The notes under the pieces are model-generated. The model was not told the origin of the DNA and made no database searches. It saw nothing but the letters and a program-made list of their open reading frames with translations. Below, piece after piece: positions 42,583-54,559 of a DNA stretch of 64,000 bases. Origin of the DNA: Impatiens glandulifera. Taxonomy: Eukaryota > Streptophyta > Magnoliopsida > Ericales > Balsaminaceae. Position 1 is the first letter of the stretch; each line of letters begins with the position of its first letter. The DNA is taken from contig NC_061865.1 of assembly GCF_907164915.1 (NCBI RefSeq), positions 50,007,363-50,071,362 of the forward strand, read 5' to 3'. The position numbers and the translations under genes were made by a program.

Positions 42583-43816
42583 TGTTAGATAAAATTAGAC
42601 CGGTTAATAGAACTTAACACAAATAAACTTCATATGTAGGAACAGACAAAGAACCGGACCGGTCAAACCAATGAACCGGTTAAGGAGCTCAACCGGTCAA
42701 ACACCTAAACTGACCAGAAACATGACCGCACAAAGAAAGCAAGATCGGCCAAAACTAAAGGCCGGAAACACCAGACATCCCGTCATTTAGAAGCCAAAGG
42801 AATAACCGGAAGCCATCCGGTTAAGACAAATAACCGACCAGACCGGAAGCCATCCGGTTAAGACAAATAACCGACCAGCATAAGAAGATACTTCGGGTAT
42901 CTGTTGAGAATGATACCAAAGGAACAGACTGAACATTTCCATATCCATACAAGTTTGAGGAAAGTCTGCAGGCTGCAGAAAACTGTCCTACAGAATCTTT
43001 CCACTTCAGGATAAATCAGAAAGGCAATCTTCCAAGTACAGACAACTGTCTAACCGACAGTTACCACATTGAGTAAAAGACAAACCTAGCCGGTTTGACC
43101 TACATACTAGAAGAACAGACCGCCAGGTCTGAATCACTGAACCTTTGCTCAACCAATCAAATTCAAGGAAATGAAATATGACCGTTGGCATATTTCACCT
43201 ATAAAAGGAGTAGCTGAAGAGGAGTAAATGCGGGACACCGTGGACAATTAATTTATAAGTGATAAGAGTGTGTTCTATCTCTAAAGAGCTTAAGTGCTAA
43301 GTTGAAGTGTAATTCTACAATTTCGGTTAAAATTGTACGAGTGTTATCGAGCAGGAAATAAGTCTTGATCGGATTGTATTTGTATTCCTTAGTGAATATC
43401 CTTCTCGCGGTTTTGAGAGGAATGGGTGACGTAGGAGTTTTATCTCCGAACATCCATAAAAAACCTGTCTTGTTATTTACTTTCCGCCTGACTTACTTTA
43501 TAACCGAGCTGTTCAAACCTACCTACACCGCTTTGACCGACTCTACACTACCTAAACCAAATCACTAAGCTACAAAACCGACCCAGCAACTTCCAAACCT
43601 GTCTTATCCAAAAACTGGTTCTGCCTATCTCGTGAGTGTGCTGCTTCAACCTAAAACAAACCTCTTCCGCGCTTGAACCTGGTTCAAGGGTTTGTGACAG
43701 TTTGTGTAGTATTGAAACCCCGGTGTTAATCTCTAACCGGATTAATCACCACCCTTTGAGTGAGACGCGCTAACCGGTCCAACCTCGGTCCCCCAGCCGC
43801 GACCTAGATCCTAACA
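42583..43816 (+). repeat. 3' LTR of Copia element
   Basis: TGTTAGATAAAATTAG...AGATCCTAACA, 1,234 bp, TG...CA ends, with target duplication TATTC directly after. The last ~60 bp (CTAACCGGTCC...TCCTAACA) are missing from the 5' LTR. Confidence 0.9.
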
Positions 43817-43821
43817 TATTC
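43817..43821. repeat. Copia target-site duplication, right
   Basis: TATTC. Confidence 0.85.
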
Positions 43822-44274
43822 TTTAACCACATTTGCTCTTTGAAAATAGACACCTCTGTTTCGTTTTCCTGTATATTTACTTTTGACTTTTATGAATTTT
43901 TTGATCTTCTTCCTTAACCAAATCACATTTTGGGCTTGAATGTTGGAAGGTATTGCAGAAAGAGCATATGTCTGGCCTTCACTCATAAGTGATTTCCATG
44001 ACAATCGGTTTTTCGTTTCTATCTACTATTGTCATACTTTTCGGCAGTGTGCTTCTAGGATGCACCTCAATGCTAATTCTACCAAATGATAGATGTTCTC
44101 CTCCTTTAGTAATTGAGTCAATGTATAATGTCCTACCCAATAAACCTGCAAAATGACTAAGGACTTCAGAATTGTACATATGTGTAGGTATATTCCAGAG
44201 CTTGAACCATATTTGTACAGTTTCTTTTGGCTTACTCAATAGGTTCAAGTCTTCGGACCATTTTTTCAACTTCA
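43822..44274 (-). pseudogene. LINE-type ORF1: DUF4283 end and zinc knuckle
   Basis: Minus-strand frame 43979-44274 (IWFKLWNIPTHMYNSEVL, LGRTLYIDSITKGGEHLSFGRISIEV) has the DUF4283 character of plant LINE ORF1 products. The knuckle CSFCNTFQHSSPKC follows in a neighbouring frame, near 43970-43930. It joins 32950-33472 (after removing Copia) and 45085 onward (after removing the CACTA element). Confidence 0.75.
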
Positions 44275-45081
44275 CACTACAACAAAAATGATTTTCGGCG
44301 ACGCTTAAAAAGACTTCTGCCAACCTTTAAAAGCGTCGCCAAAAACATTACCGACACTTATTCTTGCGTCGCCAGAAGCAGGGTGGGCGCAAGTTTTTAC
44401 CACGCTTATTTAAGCGTCGGTACAAGCGTTGCCGAAAGGCGAAAGTTTTAACGACGCTTATTTAAGCGTTGGCAAAATTAAAAAACGTCGCTAAAAGTCT
44501 ATTTTATTTTTAAACTATTTTTTTTTAAATTTGTTTTTTTCTATTTTCATTTTAGATGTTATTTTTTTATCTCTACTATTATCACATTTGCCCTTCATCT
44601 CTCAAGTACCTAATGAACATAACCCCTAAACCCTTAGGGTGAACCCATATTTCAACACATTATAACCTTAAAAACACTACAGAAACTAATGAACTCTCTC
44701 ATATTTTACTTCTAATTTAATTAAATTTAAATAATAATTAAATAAAAGACATATATTAATAATACTATAAAAAGTTTAAAAATTATGTTATATAAAAAAT
44801 ATTAATTAAATTTTTTATGTTAACAAAATTTTAAGTCAAATTTAATTTAAAAAAAATTAAAATAAAATATTTACAAAGTTTAAAAATAAAACATAAAAAT
44901 TATTAAAATTTAGAATATTTAAATTATAAGGTTTTAACAAAGTTACAAAGTTGGTATATAAAAAAAATAAAGGTGGTGGTATAGATATAAAGGTTGGTAA
45001 AAGTTTTTTTCTTTTAATTTTTACCCACGCTTAATATGGGTTGGCATATAAGGGTCGCTGAAAGTATGTTTTGTTGTAGTG
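44275..45081. mobile_element. Non-autonomous CACTA-type element (807 bp)
   Basis: Ends are CACTACAACAAAA and its complement TTTTGTTGTAGTG, flanked by TCA on both sides (44272-44274 and 45082-45084), the 3-bp duplication of CACTA elements. The left end has many subterminal GCGTCGCC/GGCGACGC motifs (44290-44500). The interior is AT-rich and non-coding; no transposase. Confidence 0.9.
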
Positions 45082-45084
45082 TCA

Positions 45085-45530
45085 TACAATTGGATCCTAT
45101 ATATGTATGCCTATTTTTCTAAAATTTCCTCCAAATTAGATCCCTTCTTGAATTTAAGGAAATATAAATCATGGACATTTGCTGAAATCTTCTTTATCCA
45201 TTTTCCTTCCCATTGCTTCAATAATGCATCTTTAGTAATTGGGAAGGATATTCTGTTATTCCCTATGTAGTTTTCCACAACTACATTTTTCCATTCCTAT
45301 AGTTTTCCTCTACTTCAGTAGGCAATTTAAATTCAAATTGAGAATTCAGTACCTCCACTTTTGTCTATGTATTGTCCAAGTAGATTTTCCCTTTACAGGC
45401 CTAATCTTCTGACTTTTTTGCATTGTTGTTCTTCCAGACTTCATTAATTTCTCATGTCGAGTTACTCCTGATAGTATATGACTTAGATTTGGGAGTCTTC
45501 ATCAGCTCCTTCATTGTAGTAACTGACCAT
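45085..45530 (-). pseudogene. LINE-type ORF1 N-terminal part
   Basis: The minus strand reads a series of broken frames: ...MKELMKTPKS, then NSQFEFKLPTEVEEN, ISFPITKDALLKQWEGKWIKKI and FLKFKKGSNLEEI. These lead, across the CACTA insertion, straight into VKLKKWSEDLNLL at 44274. Several stops and frameshifts. Confidence 0.65.
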
Positions 45531-45564
45531 TGAACAATTTCTTCATATTCTTCTTTTTATGAGG

Positions 45565-45951
45565 CTACGTTCTAAACGGTGAAAATCTGTTTTCTCAGTT
45601 TTCAAAGTCAGTTAAAGTGAAACCAAAATTACAGAATTGATAAGCTTGGTTGATCTTACTCTTTTTGTTATTTGTTGTTATTTGCCAAGATTTTTGTGTG
45701 ATCTTGATGCAATTGATTAGTGACTCTAGTTTATATCTAGAGTGAACCCCTATTTGTAACCCTTTTTTTTTATAATAGTGAACTGTTAAGTGCCCTTACT
45801 AGTCCCATAGTTTTTACTCTCAATTTGAATAGAGGTTTTCCACGCTAAAATTTGTCTTGCATTATCATTTTGATTTCATTCGATTTTGTTCATCTCTTAT
45901 ACTCAGTTAATTGGAAAATCATTTTGTTTTAAAAAATATATTTTCCCATTA
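45565..45951 (+). repeat. Partial 5' LTR of a decayed Copia
   Basis: Matches 49038-49421 with many differences (CTACGTTCTAAACGGTGAA / CTACGTTCTAAATGGTGAA; ...TTTTCCCAT end). The outer 250 bp are missing. A primer-site-like CTATTAGAGC follows at 45957. Confidence 0.75.
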
Positions 45952-45956
45952 AAGTA

Positions 45957-48690
45957 CTATTAGAGCTTGGTTTTATTTGAGTATAAAGATGGAGACTAAT
46001 ACATCTTGAATGATGAACTTAAATGGTTATAATTATAATATATGGGCTAAAATGGAAGATTTACTGTATGTGAAAAGTTTGCATTTGTTAGTGTTCTCTT
46101 CAGCTAAGCCTGCAGAAAAAGTGTGGATGATTGGAAATTTTTGCACAGACAAGTATGTGGTTATATTCGTCAATGAGTTGATGACAATGTTTTGAACCAT
46201 ATGATTTGTATTACTCATGCTCGTACTCTTTGGATTAAACATGAAGATTTGTATGAGAGAAGACATGTAATAACAAACTATTTTGATAAAATAATTGATG
46301 TCCTTAAAGTATCAAGTTGGTTCTCCGATGACTGATGACTTGAATACTTCTGTGGGAATTATTAATCAATTGGAGTCGATGAACCTCAACTTTGATGACG
46401 AGATACATGGCTTATGTTTACTTGGTACTCTGCCTAATTCATGGGAGACTTTTAGAACAACTCTTTCTAATTTTACTCTAGATGGTGTTCTCTCAATGCA
46501 TTTAGTAAAAAGTAATGTGTTGAATTAAGAGATGAGACGAAAGACACAAGATTGTTCTTTACAATACGAGGTCTTGGTTACAGAATTTAGGGGGAGAAGT
46601 AAAAGATGAGATATAAGTAATCGAAACAAATCTTGTGGGGCTTCTAATAAGTGGGAAAATATCGAGTGTCATTATTGTGACCTGAACGACCATATCAAGA
46701 AAAAATGTTTTAAATTGAAGAATAAGAATAAGAAGAAAGCTCAGAATACACCCATTACTTCTAACTATAAATAAGGTAAAAATCATGATGATGTTGCTAT
46801 TGTTGATGATTTCATTACTGTTTGTTATAATGATGTTGAGAATGTTAATGTGTCTTGTGATGAGATAGATTGGATTGTAGACAGTGGTGCTTCTACTCAT
46901 GCTACATCACGACAAGATTTTTTCTCAACATATGAGGCTGGTGATTTTGGTATTGCTCGTATGGGAAATACAGGTCAAGCTCAAGTGGTTGGATTTTGTA
47001 ATGTTTATGTGGAGATGACCAATGGTACTATTCTTGTTCTAAAAGGGGTTAAGCATATTCATGATATTCGCTTCAATCTTTTATCAGTTGGAAGATTGGA
47101 TGATGAAGACTTCTATAATTCTTTTTCAGGCGGTGTGGAAGCTTAAAAATAGTTCAATGGTTGTTGCTAAAGGTAAGAGACTTTCGAATTTGTATATTGT
47201 TCGTTATGGAATATCTAAATGTTACATCAACACTTGTGAAGCTGATTCTTCTTCTAAGTTGTGGAACAAACGTTTGGCTCATATTAGCGAGAATGACTTA
47301 GCTATGTTGGCTAAGAAGAATGTGCTATGTGGGGTTTCAAATGTGCACTTAAAGAGATGTCCAACCTGTTTGGCTAGAAAACAAAGACGAGTGTCATTTA
47401 GATCATCTAAATTGAAAAGAAAGTCAGAATTACTGGTGCATTCTTATGTATGTGGGTCAATGAAGTTAGTATCACTTGGTGGTGCATACTACTTTGTAAC
47501 CTTCATTAATGACTATTCTCGAAAGGTTTGAGCTTATACATTGAACACGAAAGATCAAGTTTTAACCACATTCAAAGTGTTTCAAGCCTCAGTTGAGAGG
47601 GAAACTGGAAAAAAATGTGAAATATATTAGAACAAACAACGGGGGAGAGTACATTGGACCTTTTGATGAGTATTGTCGACATTAGGGTATTCGTGGCCAA
47701 AATTCGCCTCTGAAAATACCACAGCTAAATGGGTTGGCTGAAAGAATGAATATGACACTAGTGGAAAGAGTGAGATGTCTTTCACAAGAAAAGTGGCCAA
47801 AATACTTTTGGGGTGAAGCATTGAATACAGTGGTACATGTGTTAAATCTCACACCATTGTTTCATTGAACTTTGATTTGTCAAACCATGTTTGGAGTGGT
47901 AAAATGGTCTTTTATGATCATATTCGAGTATTTGAGTGTATGGCTTATGTGCATATTCCCAAAGATTAGAGGTTAAAGATGGAAGACAATATCACGAAGT
48001 GTGTTTCTCAGTTATGAACTCGATGAGTTTATATACCAGTTTTTTTTATTCGGTTAATAAGAAGTTTATTCTTAGTCGTGATGCTATATTTATGGAGGAT
48101 TTTACCATTGAATATATCGACAAGGTAGATGAGGTTGTTCCCACTCAAGTAAATGATGAGATGGTTGAAATGAATTAAATTCCAGTTGCTCCTAACTTGA
48201 TAAGCACCAACAACGATCAAATTGAAAATCAAGGTATGTGTTTATATTATGGTAATCCTTTAAATACTAATAATTTTGTTAATGTTTAATTTAGTAGTGA
48301 TGTTAATGCTGGAAATGACCATCATCAAGTGAATGAAAATTTTGATGAGTCAATTTTTCTAATGAACCAAGACGGTCTATCGAGAGAGACATCCTTCAGT
48401 TAGATGCTCAATAAATGAGTACATATTTTTCACTAATGGTGGAGAACCTAAGACGTTTCAAGAATCATTGGAAAATGGTAATAAAAAGGAATGGTTTATT
48501 CCATAGAGGATGAGATGCAATCTCTTTGTGTGAATAAGACTTTCGAGCTAACAAAGCTGCCTAAGGGAAACAAGGCTTTGAAAAATCAATGGTTTTATCT
48601 GATGAAACAAGATGAACATAATTCACAATCTAGATATAAAGCTCGATTGGCTGTAAAAGGCTTATTATAAAGAAATTATGATAATGGATA
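45957..48690 (+). pseudogene. Copia gag-pol, decayed (Tnt1-like), RT mostly deleted
   Basis: Gag pieces: FNLNGYNYNIWAKMEDLL (near 46010), QLESMNLNFDDEIHGLCLLGTLPNSWETF (46370-46460) and a knuckle CHYCDLNDHIKKKCF (near 46670). Protease: DWIVDSGASTHATSRQDFF (46868). Pre-integrase: LWNKRLAHISENDLAML (47258). Integrase pieces follow to about 48000 with stops. The linker and RT start (EWFIP...; FELTKLPKGNKALKNQWF, near 48540) end abruptly near 48660, just before the 3' LTR region. Most of RT and RNase H are absent. Confidence 0.8.
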
Positions 48691-48787
48691 AAATATTATG
48701 ACAAAGGTGTTGTCACAAAACAAGTTTGAGTTTTGTCACTCAATTGTCGGGTTAACATTGCCCTCCAACTAGTCGGTCGAGGGAGTT

Positions 48788-49421
48788 TGTTGGGTTTTGT
48801 CTTCCTAGATGGAGAGACTCAACTTAGTATGGTCTATATTTAGGCCCGTAGTATATAATGTGAAGGGACATTATTTTTTTATTGAGTTTAACTAGGTTTT
48901 GAGAACAACAAGAGAGAGAGATCGAAGCAAAAACATATTCAAGAGTTTGAGGTAGCAGCTGGAGAAAATTTATGTTTTCTGAAGTTTGCAATGTTTGATC
49001 GACTTCAAACGTTGACAACTTACTGGTTAGTTTTGGGGCTACGTTCTAAATGGTGAAGATCTGTTTTCTAGGTCTTCTAAGTTAGTTGAAGTGAAACCAT
49101 AATTGCATAATTGATAAGGTTGGTTGATCTTACTCTTTCAGCTCTTTGTTGTTATTTGACAAGATTGTTGTATGATCTTGATGCAATTTATTAGTGACTC
49201 TAGTTTATATTTAGAGTGAACTCATATTTGTAACATTATTGATGATGGTAGATTATTAAGTGGCCTAACTGGTCTTGTAGTTTTTACTCTCAATTTGAAG
49301 AGAGGTTTTCAACGCTAAAACTTGTCTTGCGTTGTTGTTTTGATTTTATTATGTTTTTCTCATCTCTTATACTCAGTTAATTGGGAAAGCGTTCTGTTTT
49401 GAAGAATATATTTTCCCATCA
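48788..49421 (+). repeat. 3' LTR of decayed Copia
   Basis: TGTTGGG...CCCATCA with short inverted ends, preceded by a purine tract GAGGGAG. 634 bp; its last ~385 bp match 45565-45951. Confidence 0.75.
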
Positions 49422-52400
49422 ATGGGCTCCAACAGGACCGCTCTTTTCCGACAAGCCTCAAGTTTTTCACTCGACAAAATCTTCGTCAACTTGTCCGATC
49501 CATTCTTATAGAGTGCACTTTTGACAAGTGCAATTATTTTGTTTCAAGCATGTTTCGAATCTATTGGTATCTCACATCAATATGCTTCGATCTGGAATGT
49601 AATGACGAGTTCTTGAAGAGGTGGATAGCGCTCTAGCTATCACTAAACACAACAAATTTTTCTTGGTTACAACCCAACTCTTCAAGAAATTTCTCCATTC
49701 ACAAAGCTTATTTGCGATATACTCAGCTTTTGGAATCAAAATCACCTTCCATATCTGAATCTGCATACCCAACTTGCATAGGATCACTACCGCCAAAACA
49801 AATCACACTCTGGAAGTACCTCTCATATATTTTAATATCCATTTCACAACTTCCCAGTGCTCTTTACCAAGATTTGAGAGAAACCGACTAACTACTCTAA
49901 CATAATAAGCAATATCATGCTGAGTACAAATCATGGTGTACATCAAACTATCCACAAAGGACGAATAGGGAACTCTTCTCATTTTTACTTCCTCCTTCTC
50001 ACTCTTAGGACACTTTTCATAAGTGAGCTTGAAATGACCTAAAAGTGGAGAACAAACCGCATTGACTTTATTCATGTTGAATATTTCAACAATTTTATCG
50101 TTGTAGTCTTTTGAGATAACCAAATTTTCTCATTTTTATATCACGAGAAATATTCATGACGTGTATCTTCTTCGTCGGCCCCAAATCTTTCATCGTAAAA
50201 GATTTGCTTAACTCTCTCTTTAGTATATCAATCTTTCTAGTATTATGGCCGATGATTAACATGTCGTCAACATATAAAAAAAGAATATTGAAGTCTTCTT
50301 TTGAGTAAATTTTGACAAACACGCAATGATCTGACGATGTTTTTTTGTACCCATGACTCATCATAAAAGAGTCAAACTTCTTGTAATATTGCCTTGGAGC
50401 TTGTTTGAGATCATACAAGCACTTTTTCAATTTGCACACAAGATGCTCTTTTCCCTGACTTTGAATCCCTCTAATTGCTCTATATAAATTTCTTCTTCCA
50501 AATCGCCATGAAAAAATGTAGTTTTCACATCCAATTGTTTAATCTCTAGGTTCAAGGACGCTACTATACCAAGAGAAACTTAGATCGAGGACATCTTCAC
50601 AACCGCAGAGAGTAACTCTTCAAAATCAATATATTTCTTTTGACCAAACCCTTTAACAACCAATTGAGTCTTATATATTGGTTGTGAATTGTTATTTTTG
50701 ATCTTAATCCTGTAAATTTATCTATTCTTGAGAGTCTTCTTGCCTTATGGCAACTTTACTAAGTCATGTTTGTGGTTCTCATGAGATGATTACATCTCCT
50801 CTTCCATAGCTTTCAACCACGACCTTTTCTCATAAATAGAAATTACCTCTTGGTGGGTTTTTGGCTCCCCTGCATTTGTGAGCATCACATACTCACCTAA
50901 AGGGTACCTCATCCAAAGACGACACTCTCTAATAGATCTTCTCTAAAAAGATTAAACTGGTTCATCTTGAACTTTTTCATCAACATTTTCAATTGAATCA
51001 ATATCACTGGATGGCGGAATTTCATCATTAATGATTTCATCACTATCATTTGGCACATCTTCTCCATGATTAGGATGTGTGTCATGTGTAGGAACTAGAT
51101 CTAACTCAATAGATTCATCGTTATTCTTCTCATTGTTTCTATTTTATCAATATATGTTATGTTCTGGTTTTTGATAAAAAAAAAACAGCATCTCACTAAT
51201 GAGCTTTTTCCGAATTGGGTCATAGAATTCATAACCAAACTCATCCAACCCATAATTGGTGAACACCCACTGTCTCGCCTTCACATCAAGCTTAGATCTT
51301 TCAGAATATGAACAAAATCTTCGTACCCAAAGACACGTATATGATCATAAGAACTTCCTTTCCCGGTCATATCCTGTCTGGAACCTCAAAATCCAAAGGA
51401 ATGCATGGCGTGAGATTCAAAACATCTATCACTATATTCAAAGTCTCACCCCAAAAGGATTTCGAAAGATGTGATTGTGCAATCAAACATCTCACTCTTT
51501 CAACTAGTGTTCGGTTCATTCTCTCAGCTAAACCATTTAACTGAGGTGTTTTTTTATGTCAAATCAGTTGCTTCCTACAATACTCATTAAAAGGACCACA
51601 ATTCTCATCACCATTATTCGTTTGAACACACTTAAGTTTTACACTAGTTTGTCTTTTCACAAGAGCATGAAACTATTTGAAAACATCTAACAATTAATAC
51701 TTGGACTTTAAAGTATACACACAATTCTTCCTTGAATGGTCATCAATAAAAGTCACAAAATATAAGACATCGCCAGTGTCTTTGTTTTCATAGGACCACA
51801 CACATCAGAATATACTAAATCAAATATACTTGGTTTTCGCGAGTGAGGAACATTCTTGAAGGCAACTTTAGTCTGCTTCCCTACTAAACAATGAGTACAC
51901 TTCTTTATAGAACTATTCTTCACTCTAGAGAGAAGACTTTTCTTAGATAATATCATCAAGTCTTTTTCGCTCATATGACTAAGTCTATTGTGCCAAAGTT
52001 CAACGTATTATTCATCATCAATTGCATTAATTGAAGAATTTGTAATCATTACCCGCATCATATACAATGAGGAGCACTTTTCTCCATTTTCCAATATCAA
52101 TGAGCTTACTAAAGACTCAATGATATTTTTCTTAATTCCAAAAAAATATCAATGAGCCTTTAGTAAGCTTCCATTTTCCGTCTCAAAAAGTATTGCAAAG
52201 CCTTCATAATCGAGTTTCCCAGTGGAGATCAAATTCATACGGATGTGAGGGATGTGCTTCACAGTCTTCAAAACTAATGTGTTGTCATTTTCAAGCTTTA
52301 GGCACGCGTTTCCAAAACTAATAACTTTAGAAATGTGATCGTTACTCAATCTAACACTTCCACAATCACTAAAAGTGTAGGATGTCAAGAAATCCCTCGG

Positions 52401-52730
52401 CAATGTGGCATGTATTGAAGTGTCGCTATCAATCACCTAATTAGTCTCCTGGCAAGCGAGATTAACATCATTGTCTTACAAACTAAAGAAAACATCGATG
52501 CCCACATTGACTTTCTCATGTTTGTTACTATCATCGATTTTCCTTTCTTTATCATTTGTATGTTTGTTATCTCTTAGGAACGTTCGGTAAATTTTATTAA
52601 TATGCTCATTTTTACCACAATGATAACACTCAGTATTAGCATTGTTATGTCTGTTTTTCTTTTTACTTTTCTCATTCGGGCCTCTACTCTTTAGTCTTCC
52701 CTCTTCTTTTAGTAAGTAGGCCATATATAA
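49422..52730 (-). pseudogene. Second Copia gag-pol remnant, minus strand
   Basis: Order from the right: Gag knuckle CYHCGKNEHINKIY (near 52620), protease IDSDTSIHATLPRDFL (52436, catalytic DSG changed to DSD), pre-integrase/integrase CTHCLVGKQTKVAF, DLVYSDVCGPM (51753-51974), RT linker and RT with LYDLKQAPRQYYKKF and LYVDDMLII (50095-50439), ATPM-type region and RNase H pieces to about 49570. Many stops and frameshifts. No LTRs remain; the left end abuts the LTR of the plus-strand element. Confidence 0.8.
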
Positions 52731-52739
52731 TTGTGATTC

Positions 52740-53359
52740 AGGTCATAGTCCCTCATATATAGACTTTTCTGAGATAGGTGAAGAAGATTATAGTTTAAAA
52801 AATAACAAAGTCATTCTACCTAAGTTAGATTTGAATACTATTATACGTTTCGATAAATTTAAATATTTAAATTAGACACTTTTAAAAAAGGTGAATAAGG
52901 GTACATTATCTTAAAAATAATAAGGATTAAAAATTAAATAGGGATACCTATTCAAACTAGCAGATTACAGTTTCATTGGTTGATATAGAATTATTGTTGA
53001 TGTTGTGTTATCTAATAAATGATCACTTAGCTTTCTTACTCGCATGATTTTCATTATTTACTGGTTACAATGTTGATGTTCTTCTATTTATGTACTTTGC
53101 AACATATATAATAAGTTGTGAAGATGAATTATTGAAGTGTAATCTACGCTATATTGACATCATCTCTTTTCCTATTCATTAAAACTTATTTTCCTTTTAC
53201 AGAAACTAGATTTTATGTGTTCATTTTAACTATATCATGTATACACTTGATATGCTCCTCTATTGGTACATACTTAGTTATACAAATCTTGAATCTTAAG
53301 TCATTGAGAGTCTAAATATGTATTTCTTAATTCTATATATATTTTTAGGTAGTATTTGG

Positions 53360-53397
<38 letters not shown>

Positions 53398-54500
53398 GTT
53401 ATAAATTATAAGAAGGTATTAGGAGCTATAAATTATATAGGTTATTAGTATTTGGTTGGGAATTAAAAATATATATAAATTATATATATTTTAGTATTTT
53501 GTGTTTGTTATGTGGTATAAAAAGTAGTAAGAAATGTAAAAGACTATTTTAACCTTATATTTTTTAAATTATTATTTTAATATTTATAAGAAATAGTTTG
53601 CATTATTAATTAGATGAAATTTTATAAAAAAATAATATATAATTATTTTATAAATATATTTTTAAAATAAATATTATTATTATGTTAAATTACTTTATAT
53701 ATAATTTTTTATAATTTAACTTATATAATTATATAAATAAAACTTATTTATATATTAATTAATATTTAATTTTGAAATTCATGTATTATTATAAATATTT
53801 GTATATTGAAATAATATTAATTATTTGTATAAAATATTAATAATAATTTTAATAAAATAATATTTGAAATTAGAATTTTATAATTATAAATTAGTTTTAG
53901 AAATAAATTATATAGATATAAGTTGTATTAATTAATAATAATAATAATATTAGTAATTTATATAATTAATTATAAATATTATTTATTAATAATATAATAC
54001 AATTTTATTTTATAAATTAATTTTATATATGACTATTATTTTTTAATTAAAATTATTATTATCTTTAAATAATAATTATTTAATTATGTATAAAAGTTAT
54101 CACATTAAAAAAAATTATACTTAAAATAATATAAATTTTTTATAGAGATAAAAATATATATATAAATTAAAAAATCAAATCAAATTAAATTTAAATTAAT
54201 ATTTAAATATAATTTATTATTATTATTATATTTTAAAATATAATAAAGAAATTAAAATTTTAATAATTTTATAAAATTAAGGGTAAAATAAGAATAGTAT
54301 GTTTTATAATTGCTTATACATTCTTGTAACTAGGTAGGTATAATATTATACCCCATATAAGATATAAATTATACTGAATTGATATTGTATTTATAAATAT
54401 ACATAAATCAAACATTTCTTCTAATTTACCGTGCATATAATTATACTTTATCTATGAGATAGTACACCTTACCAAACATAACATAATACTTTATATCGAT
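52740..54500. other. Very AT-rich intergenic DNA with (AT)n
   Basis: No genes are seen. A perfect (TA)n run lies at about 53362-53392. The ends near 53347 (GTAGTATTTGGTAA) and 54475 (TTACCAAACATAACATAATAC) are weakly inverted, so much of this could be one decayed MITE-like unit; low confidence. Confidence 0.4.
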
Positions 54501-54559
54501 AAATTGAGATAAACTTAAGTTGCGGAAACCTTCCTGAATCTGTAATGAAGAACGATTAA

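Larger units (their letters stand above)
33473..43816 (+). mobile_element. Copia-type LTR retrotransposon carrying three extra tandem ORFs
   Basis: LTRs at 33473 and 42583 begin TGTTAGATAAAATTAGACCG. Target duplication TATTC lies at 33468-33472 and 43817-43821. The 3' LTR is complete (1,234 bp, ending CA); the 5' LTR stops at about 34650. A deletion there removed the LTR end, primer site, gag, protease and integrase, leaving the pol RT/RNase H region. Downstream of pol, before the 3' LTR, lie three related frames (37127-37888, 38325-39025, 39640-42228). A polypurine tract precedes the 3' LTR. LTRs are highly similar with small indels, so insertion is fairly recent, yet pol has stops. The element sits inside a LINE-type ORF1 remnant. 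Confidence 0.92.
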
